Below are positions 38,470-46,836 of a stretch of DNA of 64,000 nt, in pieces. Position 1 is the first letter of the stretch. Each line of letters opens with the position of its first letter. The notes beneath the pieces are model-generated. The model was not told the DNA's origin. It saw only the letters and a list, made by a program, of their open reading frames with translations, and made no database searches. The stretch spans positions 310,001 through 374,000 of the forward strand of contig NZ_FCNZ02000001.1 of NCBI RefSeq assembly GCF_001544495.1, read 5' to 3'. This DNA comes from Caballeronia telluris (GTDB lineage Bacteria; Pseudomonadota; Gammaproteobacteria; Burkholderiales; Burkholderiaceae). The position numbers and the translations under genes are program-made.

Positions 38470-39634
38470 GGGGAAACTCGTGGCAGGTTTCGATGCGTTG
38501 CAGGAGAAGCGCGTGCTGGCGTTCGATGTCGCGGCGCACGGCATCGACGGAGGGCGCCGTCACGACGAGCGTGCAGACCGGCTGCCCCGCTTCGATGCGC
38601 GTGCCGGCGTGCGGCACGTCGTGGCAGGCGGGATCGCCGAGACAGGCGTCGCTGAAAGCCGGCGACACGACGAAGCCGCGCGGCGCGAAGACCACGCGCT
38701 GGCCCGCCCGGCGCGGCGGCGCGGGCGGTTCGGCGGGCAAGAGGCCGTCGAGGCACGCGTCGATGTGGCAGCCGATCAGGCCGCGCGGCCAGACGGTGGG
38801 CCATGCGGCGTCGTAGAGCGTCATCGTCGACGAGGGGCGCGCGTTGATTTCGAGCACGCGGATCGCGTCGCCGTCGAGCAGGAAGTCGATGCTGTTCAGC
38901 CCCGCGAGGCAGGTGCGCCAGACGATGGCGCGGATCGCTTCTTCCAGCCTGTGCGCCGTTTCGCGCGGCAGGTCGACGGGACCGAGCGAACCGGCATGCA
39001 CGAACGGCAGCGCGCCCGCCTCGACGCTCAGTTGCTCCGCGAAGCCGATCAGCGTCGCCTCGCGGCGCGCGCCGACGAACAGCGCGGACATCGACCGGCC
39101 GGGCGCGAGGCGCTGGAAATATCCATCGCCGGCGCTCGAAGTCGCGGCTTCGATATGCACGCCGCCGCAGCCATCGGCATGCTTCACGATCCAGCCTTCT
39201 GGATTCGCGGGCCGCGAAAAAGCAACCTCTGGATGCGCGATTCCCAACTCGTCCAGCAGCGCGAAAAACCGTCGCGGATCGCGCACGGCCGCCGTCGCTT
39301 CGGCGCCATTACCGATCAATCTCGGCAAGCGCGCGCCATGCCGCAAGAGCGCGTCCAGATGCGGCTCGATGCCGCTCGTCACGATGAAGCCGAGCATGCG
39401 CGGCAGGCGCGTCGCGCGTTCGAGCGCTTCGAGCAGGCGCGCGCGGTCGATCGAAAGCCCCTCGCCGCCGATGTCGAACCACGCGCTCGCGTGCTCGCGC
39501 GTGTCGCGGTCGCCGAACAGATCGAGCGCGACCGGGTTCAGCCCCGCGCGCGCCGCCGCCTGCGCGAGCATCCGCGCCGACAGCCCCGCGACCGCGACGC
39601 ACGGCGCGCGCGAGAAAGGCGTGCTCGCGTGCAT
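38447..39634 (-). CDS. ATP-grasp domain protein of the H4MPT cluster
   Basis: A 395-residue protein with an N-terminal nucleotide-binding start (VAVAGLSARMLAQAAARAG), then an ATP-grasp region (EGWIVKHADGCGGVHIEAA) and a metal-site end (GLNSIDFLLDGDAIRVLEINARPSS in pieces). It is the third ATP-grasp protein of the island besides the MfnD-like and MptN-like ones. Homologues are found as uncharacterised genes in methylotroph H4MPT clusters; an amide-forming step of H4MPT or methylofuran is likely. It overlaps both neighbours. Confidence 0.78.
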   Translation of the reverse strand: MHASTPFSRAPCVAVAGLSARMLAQAAARAGLNPVALDLFGDRDTREHASAWFDIGGEGLSIDRARLLEALERATRLPRMLGFIVTSGIEPHLDALLRHGARLPRLIGNGAEATAAVRDPRRFFALLDELGIAHPEVAFSRPANPEGWIVKHADGCGGVHIEAATSSAGDGYFQRLAPGRSMSALFVGARREATLIGFAEQLSVEAGALPFVHAGSLGPVDLPRETAHRLEEAIRAIVWRTCLAGLNSIDFLLDGDAIRVLEINARPSSTMTLYDAAWPTVWPRGLIGCHIDACLDGLLPAEPPAPPRRAGQRVVFAPRGFVVSPAFSDACLGDPACHDVPHAGTRIEAGQPVCTLVVTAPSVDAVRRDIERQHALLLQRIETCHEFPHDVMPTH

Positions 39635-40569
39635 CAGCCGAGGCCGGCGGCGATCGCGCGGGCTTCGTCGAACGCTTCGGGGAAGCCGAGATACACCGGC
39701 TTGTTGCTCGTGCGCATCCGCACAAAGAGCCGGTGCTCCACCTGATACTTGACGTTGCCGATCGCGAGCGCGCCGATGCCGATCGCGTCGGAACGCGCCG
39801 CGCCCGCGAGCGGCTTGCCGTCGTCCATCACGTTCACGCCGGCGATGCCTTCGGGCGGCACCGCGTTGACGTCGGCGGCGACCAGCAGGTTTTTCGCGAA
39901 CGCGAGATCGGCGGCGCTCATCACCTGGACGCCCGCCACGGCCGTCGCGAACACGACTTCCGCGCGCGCCAGTTCGCGGTGCAGTTGCTCGGGGTTGCCG
40001 GTCGCGACGCCCGAGGTCGCGATGTCGAAGCGGCGGTTGATCTCGTCGCTGACCTGCGTCGCGCGCGACTGGCTCGAATGACTCGCGATCGCGACGTCCG
40101 CGCCGAGCGAGGCCGCCATCGCCGCCGCCACGCGCCCGACCGCGCCCGTGCCGCCGAGGATCAGCACGCGCCGGCCGCCCAGTTCGACGTTGTGCTCCGC
40201 CTTCAGATGCCGCTCGACCAGCGCGACGAGCGCCGCCGCCGTGGTGTACGAGCCGCTCGGGTCGGCGAACACGGAGACTTCAAACGGCGGCACCATCGCC
40301 TGGCGCGCGCGGTCGAGCATGTCGGCGGCGAGCATCACGTCGCGCCCGCCGATGAAGATGCCCGTGCGCGAGACGCCTTTCGGCCCGCGCGAGAAGATCG
40401 CGTCCTGCGTCAACTGCACGACGCTGTCCTCGTCGACGTTGCAGTACGGAACGACGATCTGATAACCGGCGTCGGCGGCCATGTTGACGTCGAACGGGCT
40501 CATCTGCGGCGTGGCCGTGAACATGTGCAGGATGAAGGGCCTTGGAATGCTTTCGTTGGCTTCGGGCAT
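39634..40569 (-). CDS. mtdB: Methylene-H4MPT dehydrogenase, NAD(P)-dependent
   Basis: A 311-residue MtdB oxidising methylene-H4MPT to methenyl-H4MPT. It has ILHMFTATPQMSPFDVNMA at the N-terminus, the Rossmann motif VLILGGTGAVGRVAAAMA, and VVFATAVAGVQVMSA plus VAADVNAVPPEGIAGV. The start at 40569 is where family similarity begins. Its stop overlaps the next ATG (TGATG pattern), and mptG ends 71 bp upstream. Confidence 0.95.
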   Translation of the reverse strand: MPEANESIPRPFILHMFTATPQMSPFDVNMAADAGYQIVVPYCNVDEDSVVQLTQDAIFSRGPKGVSRTGIFIGGRDVMLAADMLDRARQAMVPPFEVSVFADPSGSYTTAAALVALVERHLKAEHNVELGGRRVLILGGTGAVGRVAAAMAASLGADVAIASHSSQSRATQVSDEINRRFDIATSGVATGNPEQLHRELARAEVVFATAVAGVQVMSAADLAFAKNLLVAADVNAVPPEGIAGVNVMDDGKPLAGAARSDAIGIGALAIGNVKYQVEHRLFVRMRTSNKPVYLGFPEAFDEARAIAAGLG

Positions 40570-40640
40570 GGAGTCAGCTCGCTTGGGTTTTTGCGGCGGC
40601 AGGACGGGCAGCGCGGCACGCCCGGGCACGCCCTCTCACG

Positions 40641-41675
40641 TCACGCGGCGTCGATGCCGCATTTCTCTTGATTGGCCGCCCGCCAGTTCGCGCCGCGATT
40701 GCGGCCGGTGGCGATCGAGCACGCAATGGACGGCAGCGCGCGGCTCGCCTCGCGCGCGACGGCGAGCGCGCGCTCGGCCTGGCGTTCGCCGTGCAGGAAG
40801 GCGAAGCCGGTCGGTCCCCACGAGGTCTGTCCGATGCCCGCTGTTTCGACCGCGGCAACCGCGCCGAGCACGCTTTCGACGGCGGGACTGGAGAACACGC
40901 CGCCCTGCACGGGCGCGAAGTACGCGCCGATCGTCTGCTGCAATTCGCCGATGCCTTTCGCGAAGGCGTCGAAGTCGCTCTCGGCGATGCCCGGCAGGAT
41001 GCGCATCAGCACGAGATGGCTCAGATGCGCCGCGAGCGCGCGCGGAAAGGCGCCGAGGGCGGCAAGGCCGCGCCGCTCTTCGTCGCCGTGCAGGCCTTCG
41101 CGGGACGTGTCGTCGACGAGCAGCACGCGCCAGGCGTCGGGAAACGGCTGGCGAAACAGGAGCGGTGGCACGCGCGCGCTGCCTGCCGCGAAGTTCGCGT
41201 CGTGTCCGCCATCGACCATCAGCCCGCCGTGGTCGAAGCCGTGAATGCCGATGCCCGAGCGCGCGCCGCGTTCGAGCAGGCGCGCGATCTGCGCGGTAGT
41301 CGCGCCGCGACCCGCGAGCCGCACGTAGGCCGTGCCGACCGCCAGCGCGAGCTGCGTGCCGGAGCCGAGACCCGTATGCGCGCGCGGCGCTTCGTTCACT
41401 TCCACCGCCACCGGCGAGCCGCCAAACGCCGAGCGCAGTTGCTCCAGATACCGTTCGATGCGCGCGCGCTGCGCTTCGCTCGCGGCGCCTTCGACGCGCA
41501 TCGTGTCCGCATGCCGTGCGGTGATGCGCGTGCCGTGGGTGTCGATCGTGAGGCCGATGCTGCCGAACGCGCGTCCGAGCGAGGCGTTCGGATCGATGAA
41601 GCCGAGATGCAGGCGCGCGGCGGCATCGACCGTCACGGCCGATGGCGGCGAAAGGCGACCGGAAGGCATCTGCAT
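40641..41675 (-). CDS. mptG: Beta-ribofuranosylaminobenzene 5'-phosphate synthase
   Basis: A 344-residue GHMP-kinase-fold enzyme making the first committed H4MPT intermediate from p-aminobenzoate (or 4-hydroxybenzoate) and PRPP. Family motifs are ARLHLGFIDPNASLGRAFG and the glycine-rich HTGLGSGTQLALAVGTAY, with GIGIHGFDHGGLMVDGG and QTSWGPTGFAFL. The ATG at 41675 gives MQMPSGR; a second ATG at 41669 is possible. It is the first gene of the mptG-mtdB-ligase-mch-mptN-citG operon and has a good sigma-54-like site upstream. Confidence 0.92.
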   Translation of the reverse strand: MQMPSGRLSPPSAVTVDAAARLHLGFIDPNASLGRAFGSIGLTIDTHGTRITARHADTMRVEGAASEAQRARIERYLEQLRSAFGGSPVAVEVNEAPRAHTGLGSGTQLALAVGTAYVRLAGRGATTAQIARLLERGARSGIGIHGFDHGGLMVDGGHDANFAAGSARVPPLLFRQPFPDAWRVLLVDDTSREGLHGDEERRGLAALGAFPRALAAHLSHLVLMRILPGIAESDFDAFAKGIGELQQTIGAYFAPVQGGVFSSPAVESVLGAVAAVETAGIGQTSWGPTGFAFLHGERQAERALAVAREASRALPSIACSIATGRNRGANWRAANQEKCGIDAA

Positions 41676-41761
41676 CGCGAGTGTCCCAAGTTGAGGTCGG
41701 CGTTCCAGACGGCGCTGGCTGGGCGCGTCGCGCATGGCAGCCGCGCGGGCCGAGCATCTGA

Positions 41762-41777
41762 GGCAAGAGCCGTACCA
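41762..41777 (-). promoter_or_regulatory. Candidate sigma-54 promoter for the mptG operon
   Basis: On the minus strand TGGTACG-GCTC-TTGC fits the -24/-12 consensus with one change in the -24 block and correct spacing. It predicts a leader of about 76 bases. TGACACAGT on the minus strand (41834-41826), the same 9-mer found in the xoxF palindrome, lies about 50 bp upstream of it. Confidence 0.5.
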
Positions 41778-41874
41778 GCCGGAGCCGGGCAGGCCTGGGC
41801 GCCCGCGCGCGCAGGGACGGCGCGCACTGTGTCACGCCTGCGCCATACTGTTCAACCGGACTTCAGCAAAGTGC

Positions 41875-42261
41875 TCAGGACTTCGCCGCGTCGTACTTGA
41901 TATAGCGAAAGCGCTGGTCGTCGGCGGGAGTGCCTTCGAGCGGACCGTCTTCCTTGCCCGGCTGCCACTGAACGACATCCTCGATTTTCGTGGCGAGGGC
42001 GAGGTCCTTGTCCGTGATGCCCTTCGCCGTGTGTGTGATCAGCTTCACGATGACGAACGCATACGAGACCGTCAGGTCCGGGTGATGCCACGCCGCTTCC
42101 GCGAGATGGCCCACGGTGTTGACCACCATCAGCGTGCCCTTCCAGCCCTCCGTCTTGTACTTGCGCCTGAGCCAGCCGTCTTCCAGATACCAGTGCTGCA
42201 ACGCGCCGGTGAGCCGCTCCTTGATTTCTGCTTCGGTGTAGACCTTCTCGGCTTGAGTCAT
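41875..42261 (-). CDS. Pterin-4a-carbinolamine dehydratase family protein
   Basis: A 128-residue protein with the PCD signature GHLAEAAWHHPDLTVSYAFV and ITDKDLALATKIEDVV. PCD proteins dehydrate 4a-hydroxypterins. Homologues are common in methylotroph H4MPT clusters, where they may protect or recycle the pterin. GGAGG precedes the ATG at 42261. It is divergent from xoxF and shares its 417-bp upstream region. Confidence 0.88.
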   Translation of the reverse strand: MTQAEKVYTEAEIKERLTGALQHWYLEDGWLRRKYKTEGWKGTLMVVNTVGHLAEAAWHHPDLTVSYAFVIVKLITHTAKGITDKDLALATKIEDVVQWQPGKEDGPLEGTPADDQRFRYIKYDAAKS

Positions 42262-42523
42262 GGCGATGGCCTCCAGAGGCGATGTCGATGAACACGAAGT
42301 GCGTGCATCCAGTATGCGCCATCGAGGAAAAGGCGCTTGGGTGCTGCATCGCGTCATGTGCGGACGGCGCCTGAAGTGTGGCGTGCGGCGCGCTTCGTAT
42401 CGCGAATTTGACACAGTATGTGTCGCAAGCCCCGTCGCGGCGATGCCCGGCGCTCGCGGCCCACCCGCGCGCAGGCCACGTGCAGCCCGCGTGCGGCAGC
42501 ACTGGAGCGGGCAGCGCGCTTTC

Positions 42524-42539
42524 CGGCATGGAATATGCA
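42524..42539 (+). promoter_or_regulatory. Candidate sigma-54 promoter for xoxF
   Basis: CGGCATG-GAAT-ATGCA has three deviations from TGGCACG-N4-TTGCA but keeps the invariant GG and GC at the right distance. It is the weakest of the four -24/-12 candidates except for its good operator context. Confidence 0.35.
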
Positions 42540-42559
42540 ATTGCCCCCGATACGCAATC

Positions 42560-42580
42560 AGCCCGGCAATGAACCGGGCT
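42560..42580 (+). promoter_or_regulatory. Leader hairpin upstream of xoxF
   Basis: AGCCCGG pairs perfectly with CCGGGCT around a 7-base loop, about 100 bp before the xoxF ATG. There is no T run. It may stabilise the mRNA or regulate; no known riboswitch class is recognised. Confidence 0.4.
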
Positions 42581-42678
42581 TGGGCGTTGCTCGTTACCTG
42601 CATTCGAGAAGGCGCGCGGGAATGCAAGCGGTAGCGTGGTCATCCCTGGTCGGACGGCATCACCATTCTGGAGGAGAC

Positions 42679-44490
42679 ATGAACTTACGCACCCTGGTTC
42701 TTGGACTGGCGGTGGTCGCGACGACGAGTCTGAATTCATATGTCGCTCAAGCAGACTCGCAGCTCGACACACTGATCAAGAACCCATCGAACTGGGCGGC
42801 ACAGGCGGGCGATTATTCGAATCACCGCTACAGCCCGCTCAAGCAGGTCAATGAGCAGAATGTCGGCAAGCTACAAGTGGCCTGGACCATGTCGACCGGC
42901 GTGTTGCGCGGTCACGAAGGTTCGCCGCTCGTCATCGGCGACACGATGTACATCCATTCGCCGTTTCCCAACAAGGTCATCGCGATCAACCTGAAAGACC
43001 AGACCTTCATCTGGCAATACGAACCGAAGCAGGACACGCAGGTCATCTCGGTGATGTGCTGCGACACGGTCAACCGTGGCCTCGCCTATGGCGACGGCAT
43101 GATCTTCTTGCAGCAGGCCGACACGAAACTCGTCGCGCTCGACGCGAAGACGGGCGAAGTGAAGTGGACCGCGCAGAACGGCGATCCGAAAGCGGGTGAA
43201 ACCAACACCAACGCGCCGCACGTCTTCGGCGACAAGGTGCTCACCGGCATCTCGGGCGGCGAGTTCGGCGTGCGCGGCCGGCTGATCGCATACGACATGA
43301 AGACCGGCAAGGAAGTCTGGAAGGCCTACAGCACGGGCCCCGACAGCGAAATGCTGCTCGACCCGCAGCAGACGATGACCTGGGTCGACGGCAAGATGAC
43401 GCCGGTCGGTGCGGATTCGTCGCTCAAGAGCTGGAAGGGCGACCAGTGGAAGACCGGGGGCGGCACGACCTGGGGCTGGTATGCATGGGACCCCAAGCTC
43501 AACCTTGTGTACTACGGCACGGGCAATCCGGGCACATGGAACCCCACGCAGCGTCCCGGCGACAACAAATGGTCGATGTCCATCTTCGCCCGCGACCTGA
43601 ACACGGGTAAAGCGAAGTGGGTCTACCAGATGACGCCGCACGACGAATGGGACTATGACGGCGTGAACGAGATGATCCTCGCGGACCTGCCGATGGGCGG
43701 CAAGAAGGTTCCGGCGATCGTCCACTTCGACCGCAACGGCTTCGGCTACACGCTGAACCGCGAGACGGGCGAACTGCTCGTCGCGCAGAAGTACGACCCG
43801 GCGGTGAACTGGGCCGACAGCGTCGACGTGAAGAGCGGCCTGCCGGTGCGCAACGTGAAGTACTCGACGCAGGCAGCCGGTCCCGACAAGAACGTGAAGG
43901 GCATCTGCCCGGCGGCGCTCGGCTCGAAGGACCAGCAGCCCGCATCGTTCGACCCGAACTCGGGGCTCTTCCTCGTGCCGACGAATCACGTCTGCATGGA
44001 CTATGAGCCGTTCGAAGTCGAGTACGTGTCGGGCCAGCCGTTCGTCGGCGCGACGCTCTCGATGTTCCCGGGCCCGAACGAGAAGGGCGCGATGGGCAAC
44101 TTCATCGCGTGGGATGCGAGCAAGGGCAAGATCGCGTGGTCCAAGCCGGAGAAGTTCTCGGTGTGGTCGGGCGCGCTCACGACGGCCGGCGGCATCGCCT
44201 TCTACGGCACGCTCGAAGGCTATATCAAGGCAGTGCGCATCAAGGACGGCAAGGAGCTGTGGAAGTTCAAGACCCCGTCGGGGATCATCGGCAACGTGTT
44301 CACCTATCAGTTCAACGGAAAGCAGTACGTCGGCGTGTATTCGGGTATTGGCGGCTGGGCGGGCATCGGCATGGCAGCCGGCTTGCAGAAGTCGACCGAA
44401 GGCCTGGGCGCGGTCGGCGGCTATCGCGAACTGGCGAAGTACACGGCGCTCGGCGGCACGCTCTTCGTGTTCGCCATCCCGGGCGGCTGA
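42679..44490 (+). CDS. xoxF: Lanthanide-dependent methanol dehydrogenase XoxF
   Basis: A 603-residue periplasmic PQQ dehydrogenase oxidising methanol with a lanthanide in the active site. A Sec signal ends near residue 26 (VAQA). Metal and cofactor residues are Glu195 (GGEFG), Asn283 (GTGNPGTWN), catalytic Asp325 and the extra Asp327 in EWDYDGVNE, which marks XoxF; calcium-type MxaF has Ala there. The adjacent cysteines Cys127-Cys128 form the usual ring disulfide over PQQ. GGAGGAGAC precedes the ATG. No mxaF or mxaI is in the window. Confidence 0.96.
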   Translation: MNLRTLVLGLAVVATTSLNSYVAQADSQLDTLIKNPSNWAAQAGDYSNHRYSPLKQVNEQNVGKLQVAWTMSTGVLRGHEGSPLVIGDTMYIHSPFPNKVIAINLKDQTFIWQYEPKQDTQVISVMCCDTVNRGLAYGDGMIFLQQADTKLVALDAKTGEVKWTAQNGDPKAGETNTNAPHVFGDKVLTGISGGEFGVRGRLIAYDMKTGKEVWKAYSTGPDSEMLLDPQQTMTWVDGKMTPVGADSSLKSWKGDQWKTGGGTTWGWYAWDPKLNLVYYGTGNPGTWNPTQRPGDNKWSMSIFARDLNTGKAKWVYQMTPHDEWDYDGVNEMILADLPMGGKKVPAIVHFDRNGFGYTLNRETGELLVAQKYDPAVNWADSVDVKSGLPVRNVKYSTQAAGPDKNVKGICPAALGSKDQQPASFDPNSGLFLVPTNHVCMDYEPFEVEYVSGQPFVGATLSMFPGPNEKGAMGNFIAWDASKGKIAWSKPEKFSVWSGALTTAGGIAFYGTLEGYIKAVRIKDGKELWKFKTPSGIIGNVFTYQFNGKQYVGVYSGIGGWAGIGMAAGLQKSTEGLGAVGGYRELAKYTALGGTLFVFAIPGG

Positions 44491-44543
44491 TTCGTTCCTG
44501 CCCGATCTCTGAGTCACATCAAGCGTCAAACGCACGTCACGCC

Positions 44544-44564
44544 CCGCCTCGAAACATGAGGCGG
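44544..44564 (+). other. Hairpin between xoxF and xoxG
   Basis: CCGCCTC pairs with GAGGCGG around GAAACAT, 53 bp after the xoxF stop. Lacking a T run, it probably protects the xoxF mRNA end or tunes expression of xoxG rather than terminating. Confidence 0.45.
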
Positions 44565-44696
44565 CGGCTGGCGGCGTCCCGAAAGCAGCAGAAGTTCGTG
44601 TTTCACCCCGGCGCGAATGCCGGAAGAACCGCAACCCTTGCATGCGGTCCGGGTCAGGCGCCAAGGCGCCGGCTTCGGCCGACAGGAGACAGACAG

Positions 44697-45110
44697 ATGA
44701 AAGGCCGAGCACTCTTGCCGCTGGCGATAGCACTCTTTGCGTTGCCCCCTTCCTATGCCCAGACCGATGCCGGGCAAATGAAGCCGGTGGCGTACAAGGT
44801 CGTCGACGGCAACAAGGTCGACAGCAACACCCTGCAAGGCTGGAAGACGTGGCGGGCGCTCGCGTGCGAACGCTGTCACGGGGCGAAGCAGGAAGGCATG
44901 GTCGGCCCGTCGCTGATCGAGGCATTCAAGACGCTCGACACGAAGGAGTTTCACCGCACGGTATTCGGCGGTCGGATCGACAAGGGCATGCCCGACTTCA
45001 GTTCGAGCCAGATGATGCAGAAGAACTGGGAAAACCTGTACGCGTATCTGAAGGGGCGCTCCGACGGCAAGATCAACCCGGGCGACTTGCAGGCCATCGA
45101 TGCCAAATGA
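44697..45110 (+). CDS. xoxG: XoxG-type cytochrome c, electron acceptor of XoxF
   Basis: A 137-residue periplasmic single-haem cytochrome c. After a Sec signal ending SYAQ, the haem site is CERCH (Cys57, Cys60, His61) and the axial methionine is probably Met98 in DKGMPDF. CAGGAGAC precedes the ATG. It lies directly after xoxF and before xoxJ, the usual xoxFGJ order, so it should take electrons from reduced PQQ. It is shorter than many XoxG proteins. Confidence 0.9.
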   Translation: MKGRALLPLAIALFALPPSYAQTDAGQMKPVAYKVVDGNKVDSNTLQGWKTWRALACERCHGAKQEGMVGPSLIEAFKTLDTKEFHRTVFGGRIDKGMPDFSSSQMMQKNWENLYAYLKGRSDGKINPGDLQAIDAK

Positions 45111-45168
45111 CGTGCTTGCGTGCTACGTTGTGTCAAACGTGTGCCCGAAGTCATAACCGGAGGTGTCG

Positions 45169-46044
45169 ATGTCTGATTGCAAGGTAAGGCGTGTGTTCGT
45201 TGCGGCGCTGCTCTCGGCGTGCGCCGCGCAAGGCGCATTCGCCCAGGATGCCGCGTTGCCCAACAACGACGGCGCCGATGGCGTGCTGCGTGTCTGTGCC
45301 GACCCGAACAACATGCCGCTGTCGAACAACAAGGGCGAGGGTTACGAGAACAAGATCGCGGACCAGATAGCGAGCGACTTCGGCTACAAGATCGAGTACA
45401 CGTATTTTCCGCAGCGCATGGGCTTCATCCGCAATACGCTGCGCGCCAAGGTGCCCGACACCGAGCGCTTCAAGTGCGATCTCGTGATCGGCTTGCCGAA
45501 GGGCTACGACCTCGCGGCCACGACGCGCCCCTACCTGCATTCCACCTACGCGATGGTGTTCCCGAACCGGCCCGAGTTCGCGAGCATCCAGACGCCTTCC
45601 GACCTGCTGAAGCTGCCGCCCGATCAACTGAAGAAGCTGCGGCTCGGCATCTTCTCGCAGACGCCCGCCGTCGACTGGCTGCTCGGCAATAACCTGATCG
45701 AACAGGCCGTGTCGTACAAAGTGCAAAGCGGCGACCCGCAGGCATTCCCGGGCGAAATGATCGAGCACGACCTGACGAAGGGCACGGTCGACGTCGTGTT
45801 CCTGTGGGGACCGATTGCCGGCTACTTCACGAAACGCGCAGGCGATTCGGTGCGGCTCGTGCCGTTCCCGCCGACGCCCGGCATCCGCTTCGACTACGAG
45901 ATCTCGATGGGCGTGCGCTACGGCGAGAAGGCATGGAAGGACAAGATCGACAACTGGATCGCCGCGAATCAGCCGAAGATCGACCAGATCCTGACGGGCT
46001 ACCAAGTGCCGCTCCTGCCGTTGCAACCGGTATCCGCGCAATGA
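45169..46044 (+). CDS. xoxJ: XoxJ, periplasmic solute-binding-fold partner of XoxF
   Basis: A 291-residue MxaJ/XoxJ-family protein. A Sec signal ends near ACAAQGAFAQ. The binding-protein fold starts LRVCADPNNMPLSNNKGEGY and continues with YFPQRMGFIRNTLRA and CDLVIGLPKGYDLAATTRPY. It is thought to help mature or activate XoxF. The ATG at 45169 has GGAGG five bases before; GTG at 45163 is less likely. Its stop overlaps the start of the next gene. Confidence 0.92.
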   Translation: MSDCKVRRVFVAALLSACAAQGAFAQDAALPNNDGADGVLRVCADPNNMPLSNNKGEGYENKIADQIASDFGYKIEYTYFPQRMGFIRNTLRAKVPDTERFKCDLVIGLPKGYDLAATTRPYLHSTYAMVFPNRPEFASIQTPSDLLKLPPDQLKKLRLGIFSQTPAVDWLLGNNLIEQAVSYKVQSGDPQAFPGEMIEHDLTKGTVDVVFLWGPIAGYFTKRAGDSVRLVPFPPTPGIRFDYEISMGVRYGEKAWKDKIDNWIAANQPKIDQILTGYQVPLLPLQPVSAQ

Positions 46045-46781
46045 GGGGCTTGCCTGTGATGAAGGTCGCAGCAGGCCTCTTTGCAGCCGCGCTCGCAATG
46101 CAGGCGAACGCCGCCGACAAGCCCGGCGACGCCATCGCGCCGGCCGAACAGCTGCTCTTCATGTCGCCGCACATGAAGAGCATCGGTGCCGAGACCGAGC
46201 TGGACTATGTGATGGAGATGTCGGGCCCGCCCGCGAAGGTCAACGATACGGTGCGCGTGCTCGTCGTGAGCGCGGGCAACGCGAACGGCGATGCGCGCGT
46301 GTCCGATCGCACGGGGCCGGTGGACGTGCCGGGCAACCTGCCGTGCAATCCGGTGATCCTGTACTTTCTCGAACACGACATCGCCGAGATGGAGCAGATG
46401 ACGGGCGGCAAGCGGCGTTATTTCCAGCAGCGCGTGCGGCTTGCGCTCGCGGCCGGGCCGCCGATCACGCAGATCGTGAGCGACGCGGGCGGCAAGAAGG
46501 TGAAGGCGCAGAAGATCGTGATCCAGCCGTATCTCGACGACCCGAACGCCTCGCGCTTTCCGCAGTACACGGGCAAGCGCTACACATTCATCGTCGCCGA
46601 CGACGTGCCGGGCCACGTGATGACGATCCGCACCGAAGTGCCCGGCCAGAACAACGATTTCGATCATCCGCTGCAAACGGAGACGCTGAATTTCCAGAGC
46701 GCGCAGCATGCGCTCGTGCCGGCGAAGCCCGGCAACCCCGTTCCCCAGAAGCCGGCGAACGCACCGCGCGCGAGCCGTTGA
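46041..46781 (+). CDS. Secreted protein of unknown function in the xox operon
   Basis: A 246-residue protein with a Sec signal (KVAAGLFAAALAMQANA) and a mature part rich in beta-type sequence, including LLFMSPHMKSI, DYVMEMSGPP, RVLVVSAGNANGDARVSD and DVPGNLPCNPVILYFLEHDI. I do not recognise the family. The ATG at 46041 overlaps the xoxJ stop (ATGA); an ATG at 46059 would remove six residues and still leave a full signal. Coupling to xoxJ suggests a periplasmic role in methanol dehydrogenase function. The C-terminus is Pro/Ala-rich. Confidence 0.75.
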   Translation: MRGLPVMKVAAGLFAAALAMQANAADKPGDAIAPAEQLLFMSPHMKSIGAETELDYVMEMSGPPAKVNDTVRVLVVSAGNANGDARVSDRTGPVDVPGNLPCNPVILYFLEHDIAEMEQMTGGKRRYFQQRVRLALAAGPPITQIVSDAGGKKVKAQKIVIQPYLDDPNASRFPQYTGKRYTFIVADDVPGHVMTIRTEVPGQNNDFDHPLQTETLNFQSAQHALVPAKPGNPVPQKPANAPRASR

Positions 46782-46836
46782 TTGTGGTTGGAGCCGGGCG
46801 CGTCGTCCGGCTTTTCTCGACGCATGGCCGCCCATC

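Larger units (their letters stand above)
42262..42678. promoter_or_regulatory. Divergent pcd / xoxF control region
   Basis: The 417-bp spacer contains the perfect inverted repeat GACACA-GTA-TGTGTC at 42410-42424, a strong operator candidate centred between the two genes. About 100 bp further on, CGGCATG-GAAT-ATGCA at 42524-42539 keeps sigma-54 GG-N10-GC spacing. The predicted xoxF leader is about 130 bases and carries the hairpin AGCCCGG/CCGGGCT at 42560-42580. No gene is seen. Confidence 0.5.

Noticed and set aside
42529-42545. TGGAATATGCAATTGC before xoxF as sigma-54 site
   Set aside because: The GG to GC distance is 11 rather than 10; the overlapping CGGCATG-GAAT-ATGCA has correct spacing and was used instead.
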